DNA of 64,000 nt from Labrys miyagiensis (lineage in GTDB: Bacteria > Pseudomonadota > Alphaproteobacteria > Rhizobiales > Labraceae): NCBI RefSeq assembly GCF_030160835.1, contig NZ_BSPC01000034.1, positions 1 through 64,000 on the forward strand, given 5' to 3'. The stretch's first letter is position 1. Each line of letters opens with the position of its first letter. Both the position numbers and the translations under genes were made by a program. The notes below the pieces were generated by a model. That model did no database searches and was not told the origin of the DNA. It was given only the letters and a program-made list of their open reading frames with translations. This document shows, piece after piece, positions 1 through 8,847 of the stretch.

Positions 1-156
1 CCGCCATCGCCCGGTCTCCTCATCAACCCAGCCGGAAAGGGCGTGGGAACGAGAGCGTTTGGAAATGACAGTCCAGGGTTGCAGCGAAATTCCTGCAGAT
101 CGTCTTTGCGCCCTCATCGAAGAAGGGCGCGTCGCGTTTCGGCATTCCACCGGTTG

Positions 157-555
157 TCACCGCGATCCGAACCGTTGTTTGGCAGCCTCGGTGACAGGCA
201 TGAACAGCGCAACGATTGTCCCTTCGGGGTCGCGGAACTGAACGGAGCGGTTGCCCCATGGCATCATTTTGGGCTCGTGCACGACGTCGACCCTGTCATT
301 GAGGCGAGCGAAGTCGCCATCGACATCCTCGCTCATGAACTCGATGATCGCGGTACGGTTCGCGCCCGGCTCGGCGCTGCCTTGCTTGAACAGGGCGACC
401 GTCTCGGCGCTGCCGATGGCAAGCGTCGCCGATGGCGTGACGATCTCGGCGAATTGAGGCGCGAGCCATTCCGCGGACCGGCCCGTTACCATCTCGTAGA
501 AGCTGACCATGGCCTTGATGTCGTGGGCGATCAGACGTGTGGATGCGAACTTCAT
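157..555 (-). CDS. VOC (glyoxalase/bleomycin-resistance fold) family protein
   Basis: A 132-residue protein of the usual length for a single vicinal-oxygen-chelate unit. It opens with the typical beta-alpha pattern (STRLIAHDIKAMVSFYEMV) and ends with VQFRDPEGTIVALFMPV, which resembles the conserved C-terminal strand of the family. Substrate is unknown; members include dioxygenases, lyases and resistance proteins. The start is supported by an AGGA ribosome site 8 bases upstream of ATG. It is divergent from the WYL-type regulator to its right, so that regulator may control it; this pairing is an inference. Confidence 0.8.
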   Translation of the reverse strand: MKFASTRLIAHDIKAMVSFYEMVTGRSAEWLAPQFAEIVTPSATLAIGSAETVALFKQGSAEPGANRTAIIEFMSEDVDGDFARLNDRVDVVHEPKMMPWGNRSVQFRDPEGTIVALFMPVTEAAKQRFGSR

Positions 556-588
556 GGCATGATCCTTTCGGTGACGAGGGAAGCTAAA

Positions 589-687
589 GCGTTTTGCGAT
601 TTGACGGAATCGTCAGGAATCGCAAAGACGCGTCGAAACAAAGAGCTAGAGCTAAGCAGCGATTACGCTTAAACGCGCTTGCTCTAG
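589..687 (+). repeat. Dispersed palindrome-containing repeat, copy 1
   Basis: About 100 bp beginning GCGTTTTGCGATTTGACGGA and ending in CGCTTGCTCTAG. Related copies lie at 1521-1622 (reverse orientation) and 58182-58281; a short remnant is at about 21590-21615. It contains the inverted pair TTGCGATT / AATCGCAA and a conserved core GACGCGTCGAAACAAAGAG. It lies in the gap between the divergent VOC and WYL genes. It can be read through in the frame of the downstream regulator. Confidence 0.8.
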
Positions 688-752
688 GGGCGTTGCGAAA
701 CCCTTGTCGCACAGGCCTGCTGCCACCATACTGGCAACAGGAGTCAGCCAGG

Positions 753-1466
753 ATGCGACGCGCCGACCGACTGTTCCAGATCATCCAGATTCTCCGTCGC
801 TCGACCCGGCCGGTGACCGCTGCCGCGGTGGCCGAGGAGATCGAGGTTTCCCGGCGCACGGTTTACCGTGACATCGCCGATCTGGTGGGCCAGCGTGTTC
901 CCATCGTCGGCGAGGCTGGTTTGGGCTATCTGCTCGACCCCGATTATGACATGCCCCCGTTGATGCTGACACCGGACGAGATCGAGGCTGCGGTCCTCGG
1001 TGCGCAATGGGTTGCCCGGCGGGGCGACAAGGCACTGTCCAGCGCGGCCAGCGACCTCATGACCAAGATTGCCGCCGTCATTCCCGAACATCTGCGCCCC
1101 TTCATTGCCGATCCGAGCGTAGGGGCCAAATTGGGCGTAGCGGCATTGGAAGACGGCCTGGATACATCCGATCTGAGATTGGCGATCCGCGAGGGCCGCA
1201 AGCTCAGGCTTCGCTACCGGTCTGAGGGAGGTGAAGAAACGCAGCGCACGGTGTGGCCGGTGATCCTCGGTTATGCCGAGGAGAGCCGGTTGCTGGCGGC
1301 CTGGTGCGAGCTTCGGCAGGGTTTTCGCCATTTCCGCACCGATCGCATCATCGAGGCGAAAATCCTCAGCGAGACCAACGGGCTGCGCAGGGGCGAGCTG
1401 CGCCGCCGCTGGCAGCACTGGCGCGAGGGGGTCCTGGGGGATGTGAGGCAGGATCGCGATCGTTGA
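753..1466 (+). CDS. YafY-type transcriptional regulator (HTH-11 plus WYL domain)
   Basis: A 237-residue regulator. Residues 1-60 form a DeoR-like winged helix (RRADRLFQIIQILRRS, then VSRRTVYRDIADL as recognition helix). The C-terminal half has WYL-domain features (LRLAIREGRKLRLRYRS, AWCELRQGFRHFRTDRI). WYL regulators sense small ligands or nucleic acids and often control a divergent neighbour, here the VOC gene. The frame stays open upstream to position 594, but that part encodes the dispersed repeat, so the ATG after CAACAGGAG was chosen. Confidence 0.85.
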   Translation: MRRADRLFQIIQILRRSTRPVTAAAVAEEIEVSRRTVYRDIADLVGQRVPIVGEAGLGYLLDPDYDMPPLMLTPDEIEAAVLGAQWVARRGDKALSSAASDLMTKIAAVIPEHLRPFIADPSVGAKLGVAALEDGLDTSDLRLAIREGRKLRLRYRSEGGEETQRTVWPVILGYAEESRLLAAWCELRQGFRHFRTDRIIEAKILSETNGLRRGELRRRWQHWREGVLGDVRQDRDR

Positions 1467-1520
1467 AACGCAACAGGCGCCCTGATTTCCGCAACGACGC
1501 GGAAATCGGGCTCTCGCAGC

Positions 1521-1622
1521 CTAGAGCAAAGCGCGTTTAGGCGTAAACGCTGCTTCGCTCTAACTCTTTGTTTCGACGCGTCTATGCGATTCTTGCCGAG
1601 TCCGTCAAATCGCAAAACGCCC
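1521..1622 (-). repeat. Dispersed palindrome-containing repeat, copy 2 (inverted)
   Basis: Reverse-orientation copy of the element at 589-687. The core CTCTTTGTTTCGACGCGTC and the ends CTAGAGCAAAGCGCGTTTA and CAAATCGCAAAACGC match. Copies 1 and 2 therefore flank the WYL regulator as large inverted repeats. It fills most of the space between the regulator and the convergent transketolase gene. Confidence 0.8.
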
Positions 1623-1667
1623 TAGCCCAACCGTCATTCGACGGATCCGCGGGAGTGTCCCGCGGCG

Positions 1668-3716
1668 TTAGCCCTCGACCGCGCGGACCACGTCGCGGGC
1701 GGCATCGACCACAGCGTCGACCGTGATGCCGAACTTCGCATAGACGTCGGCGATCTTTCCCGATTCACCGAAGCCGTGCATGCCCACGAAGCGTCCGTCG
1801 AAGCCGATATAGCGTTCCCAGCCCAGTTCCACCGCGGCCTCCACGGCCACGCGCGCCTTCGTCTTGCCGAGCACGGACCGCTTGTAGGCGGCGTCCTGCT
1901 CCTCGAACAGCAGGCGGCAGGGCATGGAGACGACGGCGGTTGGAACGCCCTCCTGCTGCAGGATATCGCGGGCCTTCACGGCGAGCTGCACCTCCGATCC
2001 CGTGCTGAAGAGGGTGAGCCTGCGCTCGCCATCGGCTTCCAGCAGGACATAGCCGCCGCGGGCCGACTTGTTCTCGCTGGTGGCGTCCTTGCGCAGCAGC
2101 GGCAGCGGCTGGCGGGAGAGCGCGATGAGGGCGGCGCGCCGCGGCTGGTCGAGGATCAGCTCCCAGCACTCGGCCGTCTCGATTGCGTCGGCCGGGCGAT
2201 AGACGCCCAGATTGGGTATCGCCCGCAGCGCGGCCAGGTGCTCGACGGGCTGATGCGTCGGACCGTCTTCGCCGAGGCCGATGGAATCATGCGTCATGAC
2301 GAAGATCGTGCGGATCTGCATCAGGGCGGAGAGGCGGATTGCCGGGCGGTTATAGTCTGAGAAGCACATGAAGGTGCCGCCATAGGGGACGAGGCCGCCA
2401 TGCAGCACGAGGCCGTTCATTGCCGCCCCCATGCCGTGCTCGCGAACGCCGTAATGGATGTAGGACCCCTTGTACTCCCCAGGCTTTATTTCGACCTGGT
2501 TGGTGGCCTTGGTGTTGTTGGAGGGCGTCAAATCGGCGGAGCCGCCGAGCAATTCGGGAATGGCAGCGAAGAGATGGTTCAGGACGGAGCCGCTTGCCTG
2601 GCGGCTGGCCAGATCCTTGCCACCCTCCACGAACTCCTTCTTGGCGTCGAGAATGGCCTGCTTCCAGTTGTCGGGCAGCTTGCCCGCAGTGCGGCGTTCG
2701 AATTCCTGGCGGATGCCGTCCGGTGCGCTCTTGACGCGCTCGGCCCAGGCCGTGCGGGCGGCCGAACCCCTGGAGCCCGTCTGCCGCCAGTCGTTGAGGA
2801 GATCCTCGGGAATGACGAAAGGCGGCGAATCCCAGTCCAGCCGCTGGCGCGCGCCGGCGATCTCGTCCTCGCCCGGCGCGTCGCTGTGCGCCTTCTGGGT
2901 GCCGGCCCTGGTCGGGAAGCCGAAGCCGATGATCGTCTTGCAGGCGATCATGGAAGGCTGATCCTTGACCGACTGGGCGACCTTGATCGCCTCGCGGATG
3001 GCGTCGGTGTCGTGGCCGTCGATCTCCTGCACGTGCCAGCCGCTGGCGCGGAAGCGCTCGACCTCGTTGTCGGAGACGGAGAGGCGGGTCGAGCCGTCGA
3101 TGGTGATCGAGTTGTTGTCCCAGAAGGCAATGATGTGGCCGAGCTTGAGGTGGCCGGCGAACGAGATCGCCTCCTGGCTGATGCCCTCCATCAGGCAGCC
3201 GTCGCCCATGAAGACATAGGTGTAGTGGTTGACGAGATCGTCGCCGAATTCGGCATTCAGGATGCGCTCGCCGAGCGCCATGCCGACGCTGTCCGCGATG
3301 CCCTGGCCGAGCGGCCCGGTGGTGAGCTCGATGCCGTCGGCATGACGGTATTCGGGATGGCCCGCCGTCTTGCTGCCGGCCTGGCGGAAGCGCTCCAGCT
3401 GGTCGATGGTCATGTCCTTGTAGCCCGTCAGATAGAGCAGGCTGTAAAGCAGCATCGAGGCATGCCCGTTCGACAGGACGAAACGATCCCGGTCGACCCA
3501 ATGCGGATCCGCCGCATCGAAGTTGAGGAACTCGCGGAAGAGCACGGTGGCGATGTCGGCCATGCCCATCGGCGCGCCCGGATGGCCGCTCTTGGCCTTC
3601 TGCACGGCATCCATCGACAGGAAGCGGATGCAGTTCGCCAGCTTCCGCAGATGGGGATCCTTGGGCGCCGGCAGTGGAGCAGCGGTCGCCGGAATGGTTG
3701 GAGCCGGAGCGTTCAT
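1668..3716 (-). CDS. tkt: Transketolase
   Basis: A 682-residue thiamine-diphosphate enzyme of full family length. It moves a two-carbon ketol unit between sugar phosphates in the non-oxidative pentose phosphate (or Calvin) pathway in the cytosol. Visible motifs: substrate-binding SGHPGAPMG (residues 43-51), SNGHASMLLYSLLYLTGY (82-99), the ThDP/Mg motif starting MGDGCLMEG (170-178), YGVREHGMGAAMNG with the catalytic Glu, and a transketolase C-terminal domain. A Pro/Ala-rich leader of about 20 residues precedes the conserved start. No gapA, pgk or cbb genes are adjacent, so it appears monocistronic. Confidence 0.97.
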   Translation of the reverse strand: MNAPAPTIPATAAPLPAPKDPHLRKLANCIRFLSMDAVQKAKSGHPGAPMGMADIATVLFREFLNFDAADPHWVDRDRFVLSNGHASMLLYSLLYLTGYKDMTIDQLERFRQAGSKTAGHPEYRHADGIELTTGPLGQGIADSVGMALGERILNAEFGDDLVNHYTYVFMGDGCLMEGISQEAISFAGHLKLGHIIAFWDNNSITIDGSTRLSVSDNEVERFRASGWHVQEIDGHDTDAIREAIKVAQSVKDQPSMIACKTIIGFGFPTRAGTQKAHSDAPGEDEIAGARQRLDWDSPPFVIPEDLLNDWRQTGSRGSAARTAWAERVKSAPDGIRQEFERRTAGKLPDNWKQAILDAKKEFVEGGKDLASRQASGSVLNHLFAAIPELLGGSADLTPSNNTKATNQVEIKPGEYKGSYIHYGVREHGMGAAMNGLVLHGGLVPYGGTFMCFSDYNRPAIRLSALMQIRTIFVMTHDSIGLGEDGPTHQPVEHLAALRAIPNLGVYRPADAIETAECWELILDQPRRAALIALSRQPLPLLRKDATSENKSARGGYVLLEADGERRLTLFSTGSEVQLAVKARDILQQEGVPTAVVSMPCRLLFEEQDAAYKRSVLGKTKARVAVEAAVELGWERYIGFDGRFVGMHGFGESGKIADVYAKFGITVDAVVDAARDVVRAVEG

Positions 3717-4129
3717 CGAGCTAGTCCCTCTTCGTTATCCTGTTGAGATTACGCTATAAACTGTCGCGCCAGACGGGCTTGCGGGCGCGCAAACATGTCG
3801 GTTGTCAAATCGGCCAAAACCGGGGGAATGACGATCGGTGGTCGGAAATGGCCGGTCCTTTCAGCCGAACCTAGCGCGCCCTCGACTTGAGCCACAACAG
3901 ATATTTCCCAACTCTCGGCGAGGTCGCGCCCGAACCCTGGGGCGGGCATCAGCCGATCGGTTGAATCACGGACAATTCCGGGGGCTGATGGAGCGCGGGC
4001 GGGTCAGCGCGCGGCAAGGCTGGCTGTTCTCCGACCCTCGCAAAACGATCTGGAAAAGGGCTTGCTTTCCGCTTGCCCGTCGCGTTAGCAACAACTAATG
4101 TTCTTTTTTTGTTCTAAGCAGAGGACGAT
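3717..4129. other. Intergenic region between tkt and the DUF5680 gene
   Basis: About 410 bases separating two divergent genes. Short open frames exist on both strands but none has a recognisable domain or a convincing ribosome site. The region must hold both promoters; I could not identify clear -35/-10 pairs. The last 20 bases contain the AGAGGA ribosome site of the next gene. Confidence 0.4.
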
Positions 4130-4585
4130 ATGAGCACCTTGGAGAATTTCATCGTCGAGGCGAAGGCGGCGGCCTATGTGAATGACGGCGCGCCACAGGC
4201 TTCCTGCCGTGCGGGTTCTCACGATATCGGATATGGCCGAGGGGACTGGCGCTATCTCGACAGTTATTTCGGCGGAACCGATTTCCTCGGCCAGGAAATC
4301 GTCTGGCGCGAGGAGCAGCCGATCTGGGCCATGAACTATTATGGCCATATCCTGGAGCCGGTGCTGATCGATGCCGGCGGAGCCGGCGCGGTGGTGAAGA
4401 AAGCGCGCGCCGCGCTCTATCGCGAGGGACGTTTCCTCGGCGACTTCAGCCTGGGTGTGGGCAAGAGACGTTTCGAGAGCGCCAGTACCGGGGATATCAA
4501 GCGCTTCCTCGGCGTGGAGCGCATCTTCATCGGCGGCGTCGAGGCCTACCGTCTGCAATTCCACGGCGGCCTGATCCGGCCTTAG
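4130..4585 (+). CDS. DUF5680 domain-containing protein
   Basis: A 151-residue protein made almost entirely of a DUF5680-like domain: FIVEAKAAAYVNDGAP at the N terminus, RGDWRYLDSYFGGTDFLGQE in the middle, and PIWAMNYYGHILEP. In other bacteria this domain occurs alone or fused to a helix-turn-helix; none is present here. Function is unknown. AGAGGA lies 6 bases upstream of the ATG. It stands alone, with a nested repeat cluster directly downstream. Confidence 0.8.
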   Translation: MSTLENFIVEAKAAAYVNDGAPQASCRAGSHDIGYGRGDWRYLDSYFGGTDFLGQEIVWREEQPIWAMNYYGHILEPVLIDAGGAGAVVKKARAALYREGRFLGDFSLGVGKRRFESASTGDIKRFLGVERIFIGGVEAYRLQFHGGLIRP

Positions 4586-4597
4586 AGTGAGGAAGGC

Positions 4598-4844
4598 AGG
4601 GAGCGCGGACGTTGCCGGGAGCGCGGACTTCCAGTCCGCTCTTGAACTGCCACCATTTCGGGATAGAGCGAAACGGCAAACATCGTCCTTGCGAGCGAAG
4701 CAATCCAGGAGTCGAGGGGCGCGCTCGTCGCCCCCGGATGGCTTCGCTTCGCTCGCAATGACGATGGGTGGCTTTCGCTCCTGACAGGCGGAGGTTCCAA
4801 GAGCGGACTGGAAGTCCGCGCTCCCGGCAACGTCCGCGCTCCCA
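4598..4844. repeat. Long inverted repeat with perfect 46-bp arms, nested around a second palindrome
   Basis: Left arm 4599-4644 and right arm 4798-4843 are perfect reverse complements over 46 bases (GGGAGCGCGGACGTTGCCGG... / ...CAACGTCCGCGCTCCC). Each arm holds two tandem copies of GGGAGCGCGGAC. The interior carries the unrelated palindrome at 4681-4766. Related arms occur at 23525-23699 and 62408-62491, so this is a dispersed bipartite intergenic element. Confidence 0.85.
4681..4766. repeat. TTGCGAGCGAAGCAA-type rhizobial palindrome
   Basis: Inverted repeat starting TCGTCCTTGCGAGCGAAGCA and ending TTCGCTCGCAATGACGATG. A second full copy lies at 63554-63641 and a half copy at about 39318-39352. 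It is nested inside the larger 46-bp-armed inverted repeat, which implies insertion of one element into another. Confidence 0.75.
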
Positions 4845-4956
4845 GAAATCCGCTCTCCCCGTCGCTCAGCCTTTCGAGAATGTCGCTGTCAGGCAGCAAT
4901 CGGGTTTGCGCTGTCTCTAATGTCCCCCCGCATCACGCATTCGGAGTCGCAGGCAA

Positions 4957-7518
4957 ATGGCAGTGTTTCCACAAAAGGCGAAGGTCGTCATCGTCGGTCT
5001 GGGGGGTATCGTCGGCGCGGCCGTCGCTCATCACCTGATCGAGCGGGGCTGGGACGATATCGTCGGCATCGACAAATCGGGCATCCCGACCGATATCGGT
5101 TCCACCGCCCATGCCTCCGACTTCTGCTACACCACCAGCCATGACTTCCTGTCCTGCTGGACCACGCTCTATTCCATCGATTTCTACGAGAAGATGGGCC
5201 ATTACGCCCGTGTCGGCGGCCTCGAGGTGGCGCGCGTGGGCGACGATGGCCGCATGGACGAGATCAAGCGCAAGGTCGCTTCCGGCAAGGCCTTCGGCAC
5301 GCGCGCGCGCCTGGTCGAGCCGGCCGAGATCAAGGCGAAGTTCCCGCTGATCGAGGAGAGCCTGGTGCAGGGCGGCCTGTGGGACCCCGATGCCGGCCTC
5401 GTCATTCCGCGCTCGCAGACGGTCGCCGGCAAGCTGGTCGACCAGGGGGAGGCCTCCGGCAAGCTCAAGGCCTTCGCCAATACGCCGGCCAGGTCGCTCG
5501 TCATCGAGAACGGCCGCATCAAGGGCGTGGTCACCGACCGCGGCACCATCGAGGCCGATTATGTCATTGTTTGCGCCGGCCTGTGGGGCCGCCTGATCGC
5601 CGAGATGGCGGGCGAGGACCTGCCGGTGATGCCGGTCGATCATCCGCTCACCTTCTTCGGGCCCTATAACGAGTTCGCCGGCACCGGCAAGGAGATCGGC
5701 TGGCCGCTGCTGCGCGACCAGGGCAACTCGGCCTATATGCGCGACACCGGCGATCCGACCACCGCCGAAGGCGGCCAGATCGAGTGGGGCTATTACGAAG
5801 AGACCAATCCGCGCCTCTGCCATCCGCGCGACATTCTCGAAAAGCACGAGGCGCGCCTCTCCCCCTCGCAGCGCGACCTCGACATGGAGCAGATCATGGC
5901 GCCGCTCGAGCGCGCCATGGAGCTGACGCCGATCCTCGGCGAGCTCGGCTACAATGAGGGCCACTCTTTCAATGGCCTGCTGCAGGTCACCACCGACGGT
6001 GGCCCTTCCATCGGCGAGAGCCAGAAGGTGCGAGGCCTGTGGTATGCCGTCGCCATCTGGGTCAAGGACGGCCCGGGCATGGCCAAGCTGGTGGCCGACT
6101 GGATGACGGACGGCCGCACGCCGATCGATCACAACAAGATCGACTATGCCCGCTTCTCCCCGCACATGCTGAAGGAAGCCTTCATCGAAGGGCGTTGCGG
6201 CGAGGCGGCCCGCAAGATCTACAATCCGGCCGTGCACCCGCGCGAGCCCTATGACACCGGCCGCAACGTGCGCCGCTCGCCCTTCTACGAGCGGGAGAAG
6301 GAACTGGGCGGCTACTTCATGGAGCTCGGCGGCTGGGAGCGCGCCCATGGCTACGCCGCCAACGAGCATCTCCTGGAAAAATACGGCAACCGCGTGCCGG
6401 TGCGCGCGAACGAGTGGGACAACCGCCATTTCTGGCGCGTTTCCAATGCCGAGCAGCTCGCGATGAGCGAGGATGTCGGCATCGTGAATTTGTCGCACTT
6501 CGCCATGGTCGATGTCGAGGGCCCGGATCACGTCGCCCTGATGGAGTGGGTCTGCGCCGCCAAGATCGGCGGCGACGCCAATATCGGCAAGGGCATCTAC
6601 ACCCACTTCCTCGACGAGGAAGGCATGGTGCGCGCCGACCTCACCGTCATCCGCATGGCTGACCGCTGCCGTGTCGTCGACGGCGCCGATGCCGGTCCGC
6701 GCGACTACCAGTATCTACGCCGCGTCGCCCAGGATAAGGGCTTCGACGTCACCGTGACCGATGTCAGCGAGAAGTTCGTCACCGTCGGCATCTGGGGCCC
6801 GAACGCCCGCACGACGTTGCAGAAGGTGGTGGAGGATCCGGCGGGCCTGGAGCCGGCCAACTTCCCCTTCGCCGCCATCAAGCCGATCAGGATCGGCGGC
6901 AAGGACGTCGCGGCCTTCCGCATCTCCTATGTCGGCGAGCAGGGCTGGGAACTGCATATGCGCTACGAGGACGGCCTCGCCGTCTGGGATGCGCTGCGCA
7001 CCACCGGCGTGATGCCCTTCGGCGTCGAGACCTACGCCAACTCCCGCCGCATGGAAAAGAGCCTGCGCCTGCAGAACGCCGAACTCAACACCGAGTACAA
7101 TCTGATCGAGACGGACCTGCAGCGCCCGAAGGTCAAGGAAGCCGATTTCTGCGGCAAGGCCAGGCATCTGGAGCATCGCGCCCGGGAGCACCAGCCGGCC
7201 ATGCTCTGCACCCTGGTGATGACGGACAATATCGATGCCAAGGGCGTGGCGCGCTACCCGGTCGGCATCCTCCCCGTGATGGATCCGGAGACGGGCGAGA
7301 CGCTGGTCGACGAGCTCGGCCGCCGCTCCTACACCTACTCGATCGCCTATGGCCCGACCATCGGCAAGAACATCGCGCTCGCCTATCTGCCCTGGTCCCA
7401 TTGCCAGCAGGGCCGCAAGCTGAAGGTGGAATATTTCGGCGAGACCTATCCGGTGGAAGTGGCGGGCGTGGGGTACAAGCCGCTCTACGATGCGGAGAAC
7501 CTCAAGCCACGCAGTTGA
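4957..7518 (+). CDS. FAD-dependent oxidoreductase with GcvT-type folate domain (sarcosine/dimethylglycine dehydrogenase-like)
   Basis: An 853-residue protein with the length and order of dimethylglycine/sarcosine dehydrogenases. Residues 8-35 form the FAD Rossmann motif (VVIVGLGGIVGAAVAHHLIE), followed by IGSTAHASDF, where related enzymes link FAD covalently through His. The C-terminal half (about 430-850) resembles aminomethyltransferase GcvT (VNLSHFAMVDVEGPDHV, SYVGEQGWELHM), which passes the one-carbon unit to tetrahydrofolate. Likely role is oxidative demethylation of an N-methylated amino acid. The exact substrate is not determined. No one-carbon genes are adjacent. Confidence 0.85.
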   Translation: MAVFPQKAKVVIVGLGGIVGAAVAHHLIERGWDDIVGIDKSGIPTDIGSTAHASDFCYTTSHDFLSCWTTLYSIDFYEKMGHYARVGGLEVARVGDDGRMDEIKRKVASGKAFGTRARLVEPAEIKAKFPLIEESLVQGGLWDPDAGLVIPRSQTVAGKLVDQGEASGKLKAFANTPARSLVIENGRIKGVVTDRGTIEADYVIVCAGLWGRLIAEMAGEDLPVMPVDHPLTFFGPYNEFAGTGKEIGWPLLRDQGNSAYMRDTGDPTTAEGGQIEWGYYEETNPRLCHPRDILEKHEARLSPSQRDLDMEQIMAPLERAMELTPILGELGYNEGHSFNGLLQVTTDGGPSIGESQKVRGLWYAVAIWVKDGPGMAKLVADWMTDGRTPIDHNKIDYARFSPHMLKEAFIEGRCGEAARKIYNPAVHPREPYDTGRNVRRSPFYEREKELGGYFMELGGWERAHGYAANEHLLEKYGNRVPVRANEWDNRHFWRVSNAEQLAMSEDVGIVNLSHFAMVDVEGPDHVALMEWVCAAKIGGDANIGKGIYTHFLDEEGMVRADLTVIRMADRCRVVDGADAGPRDYQYLRRVAQDKGFDVTVTDVSEKFVTVGIWGPNARTTLQKVVEDPAGLEPANFPFAAIKPIRIGGKDVAAFRISYVGEQGWELHMRYEDGLAVWDALRTTGVMPFGVETYANSRRMEKSLRLQNAELNTEYNLIETDLQRPKVKEADFCGKARHLEHRAREHQPAMLCTLVMTDNIDAKGVARYPVGILPVMDPETGETLVDELGRRSYTYSIAYGPTIGKNIALAYLPWSHCQQGRKLKVEYFGETYPVEVAGVGYKPLYDAENLKPRS

Positions 7519-7546
7519 GTAAACCTATGTTCGAAGGGCGCAACAT

Positions 7547-7779
7547 AAGCCTCCCCCACGAAGCTTGGGGAGGTGGGCCGACGAAGTCGGCTCGGAGGGG
7601 GTGTGGTCCGACGCGCTCGACTTAAAAGAAAGAGGCTTGGAGCTCTCAACGGACCCGAGTCCTATCTTGTTACGGCCGGCTTGGTGGCCCACACCCCCTC
7701 CGTCATTGTTTCGCAATGCCCAGTGACAACTTCGCACGCGAAGTTGTCACGGATACCCCCAGCTTCGTGGGGGAGGCTT
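7547..7779. repeat. Large intergenic inverted repeat (CCTCCCCCACGAAGC family)
   Basis: Left arm 7547-7606 (AAGCCTCCCCCACGAAGCTT...GGAGGGGGTGTGG) and right arm 7688-7779 (CCACACCCCCTCCG...CCCCAGCTTCGTGGGGGAGGCTT) are mainly complementary. The right arm carries an extra hairpin (GTGACAACTTCGCACGCGAAGTTGTCAC). This resembles abundant rhizobial palindromic elements. It fills most of the gap of about 400 bases between the flavoprotein gene and the first phosphoesterase; nothing else is visible there. Confidence 0.8.
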
Positions 7780-7932
7780 TGCGTCGCGCGTTTTGGCAAA
7801 AAACCTCACCGATACCTACATCCACCCATGTTCTCCACGTCATAGAAGCGCGCAAATATTGACGTTCGAGCTTGCTTCCCCGAAGTCTTGGCTCCCCTAT
7901 CCGCCCTCTCCCAATCAGGAGGCAGGGATTTC

Positions 7933-8706
7933 GTGTCTTGGACATCGCCGATGCCGAAGAAGACGGGCGTCCACAAGCCCGCGCCTTTTCCCGAACCGCC
8001 CAGCATGCCGCCGCAGACCTGCGTGGTCGCCATCGGCGACATCCATGGCCGGCTCGACCTGCTGGAGCCCTTGCTGGACCGCATCGAGCGCCGCGCGGCC
8101 TTGCTGCCGGGGGCGCGTCATGTCGTGGTGAGCCTGGGCGATCTCATCGACCGCGGGCCGGACTCGGCCGGGGTGATCGAGCGGCTGATGGCGGGCGTGA
8201 AGGGAAGCGAACTGATCGTCCTCAAGGGCAATCATGAGGATGCGCTGCTCGGCTTTCTCGACGACAAGCCGATCGGCGACGCCTGGCGCAGCTTCTTCGG
8301 CGCCGAGGCTTTCCTGCAGAGCTATGGCATCGCCGGCCGCCAGAACTTCCGGGTCGAGAAGGCCGCCGGCAAGCTGCGCGAGGACATTTTCGCAGCCATG
8401 CCGCAAGCCCATATCGACTTCCTGCGCAGCCTGCGCACGTCCTTCAGCATCGGCGATTACTTCTTCGTCCATGCCGGCGTGCGCCCCGGCGTGCCGCTGG
8501 CCGAGCAGGAGGAGCGCGACCTCGTCTGGATCCGCGACGAGTTCCTCCATTCCAAGCAGCGCTTCGAGAAGAAGATCGTCCACGGCCACACCCCCGTGCG
8601 CAGGCCGGACTTCAATCGCAACCGCATCAACCTCGACACCAAGGCCTACGCCAGCGGCACGTTGACGGCCGCGTTGTTCGAGGGCGCGGAGGTGACGATA
8701 TTTTGA
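7933..8706 (+). CDS. PPP-type metallophosphoesterase, paralogue 1
   Basis: A bacterial serine/threonine-phosphatase-like calcineurin-fold enzyme of about 257 residues. All two-metal motifs are present: VAIGDIHGRLD, VSLGDLIDRGPDS, LKGNHEDAL, FFVHAGVRPG and HGHTPV, then NRINLDT. Substrate could be a phosphoprotein or a dinucleotide polyphosphate. GTG at 7933 follows AGGAGGCAGGG; ATG at 7951 is the alternative. First of four related genes in a row. It differs from the others by a longer Pro-rich N terminus and by KAYASGTL in place of GACFGGPL near the end. Confidence 0.85.
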   Translation: MSWTSPMPKKTGVHKPAPFPEPPSMPPQTCVVAIGDIHGRLDLLEPLLDRIERRAALLPGARHVVVSLGDLIDRGPDSAGVIERLMAGVKGSELIVLKGNHEDALLGFLDDKPIGDAWRSFFGAEAFLQSYGIAGRQNFRVEKAAGKLREDIFAAMPQAHIDFLRSLRTSFSIGDYFFVHAGVRPGVPLAEQEERDLVWIRDEFLHSKQRFEKKIVHGHTPVRRPDFNRNRINLDTKAYASGTLTAALFEGAEVTIF

Positions 8707-8847
8707 TGCCGGGGACCGCCGGCATTCCTGCCGGCTCTTGGAAACGACGCCTTCCATAATGGGGGAAGCGGCGGATCGCACGATCCCCTTGCCACAATGT
8801 ATTCGCTAAAGGCACTCTGCTCTTCCTGACAGGAGGAAGTGACGATC

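Noticed and set aside
23-145. Small minus-strand frame (about 40 codons) at the left edge, followed by GAGGAG and an ATG at positions 7-5
   Set aside because: No recognisable domain; only two codons of the next gene are in the window. A real gene may start at the very edge but cannot be described.
1648-1666. Hairpin CCGCGGGAGTGTCCCGCGG just after the transketolase stop
   Set aside because: Stem is perfect but short with no T run on the minus strand; not strong enough to list as a terminator.
2400-3746. Long open frame antisense to transketolase (448 codons)
   Set aside because: Mirror of a GC-rich coding strand; Asp/Val/Gly/Arg-rich with no domain, and the transketolase frame is certain.
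4598-4844. CRISPR-like array
   Set aside because: Repeats are few, long and inverted, with no regular spacers; they are palindromic intergenic elements.
4933-6606. 557-codon frame antisense to the flavoprotein gene
   Set aside because: Composition (repeated Leu-Ala-Gly-Asp-His) is a typical third-position GC shadow; no motif.
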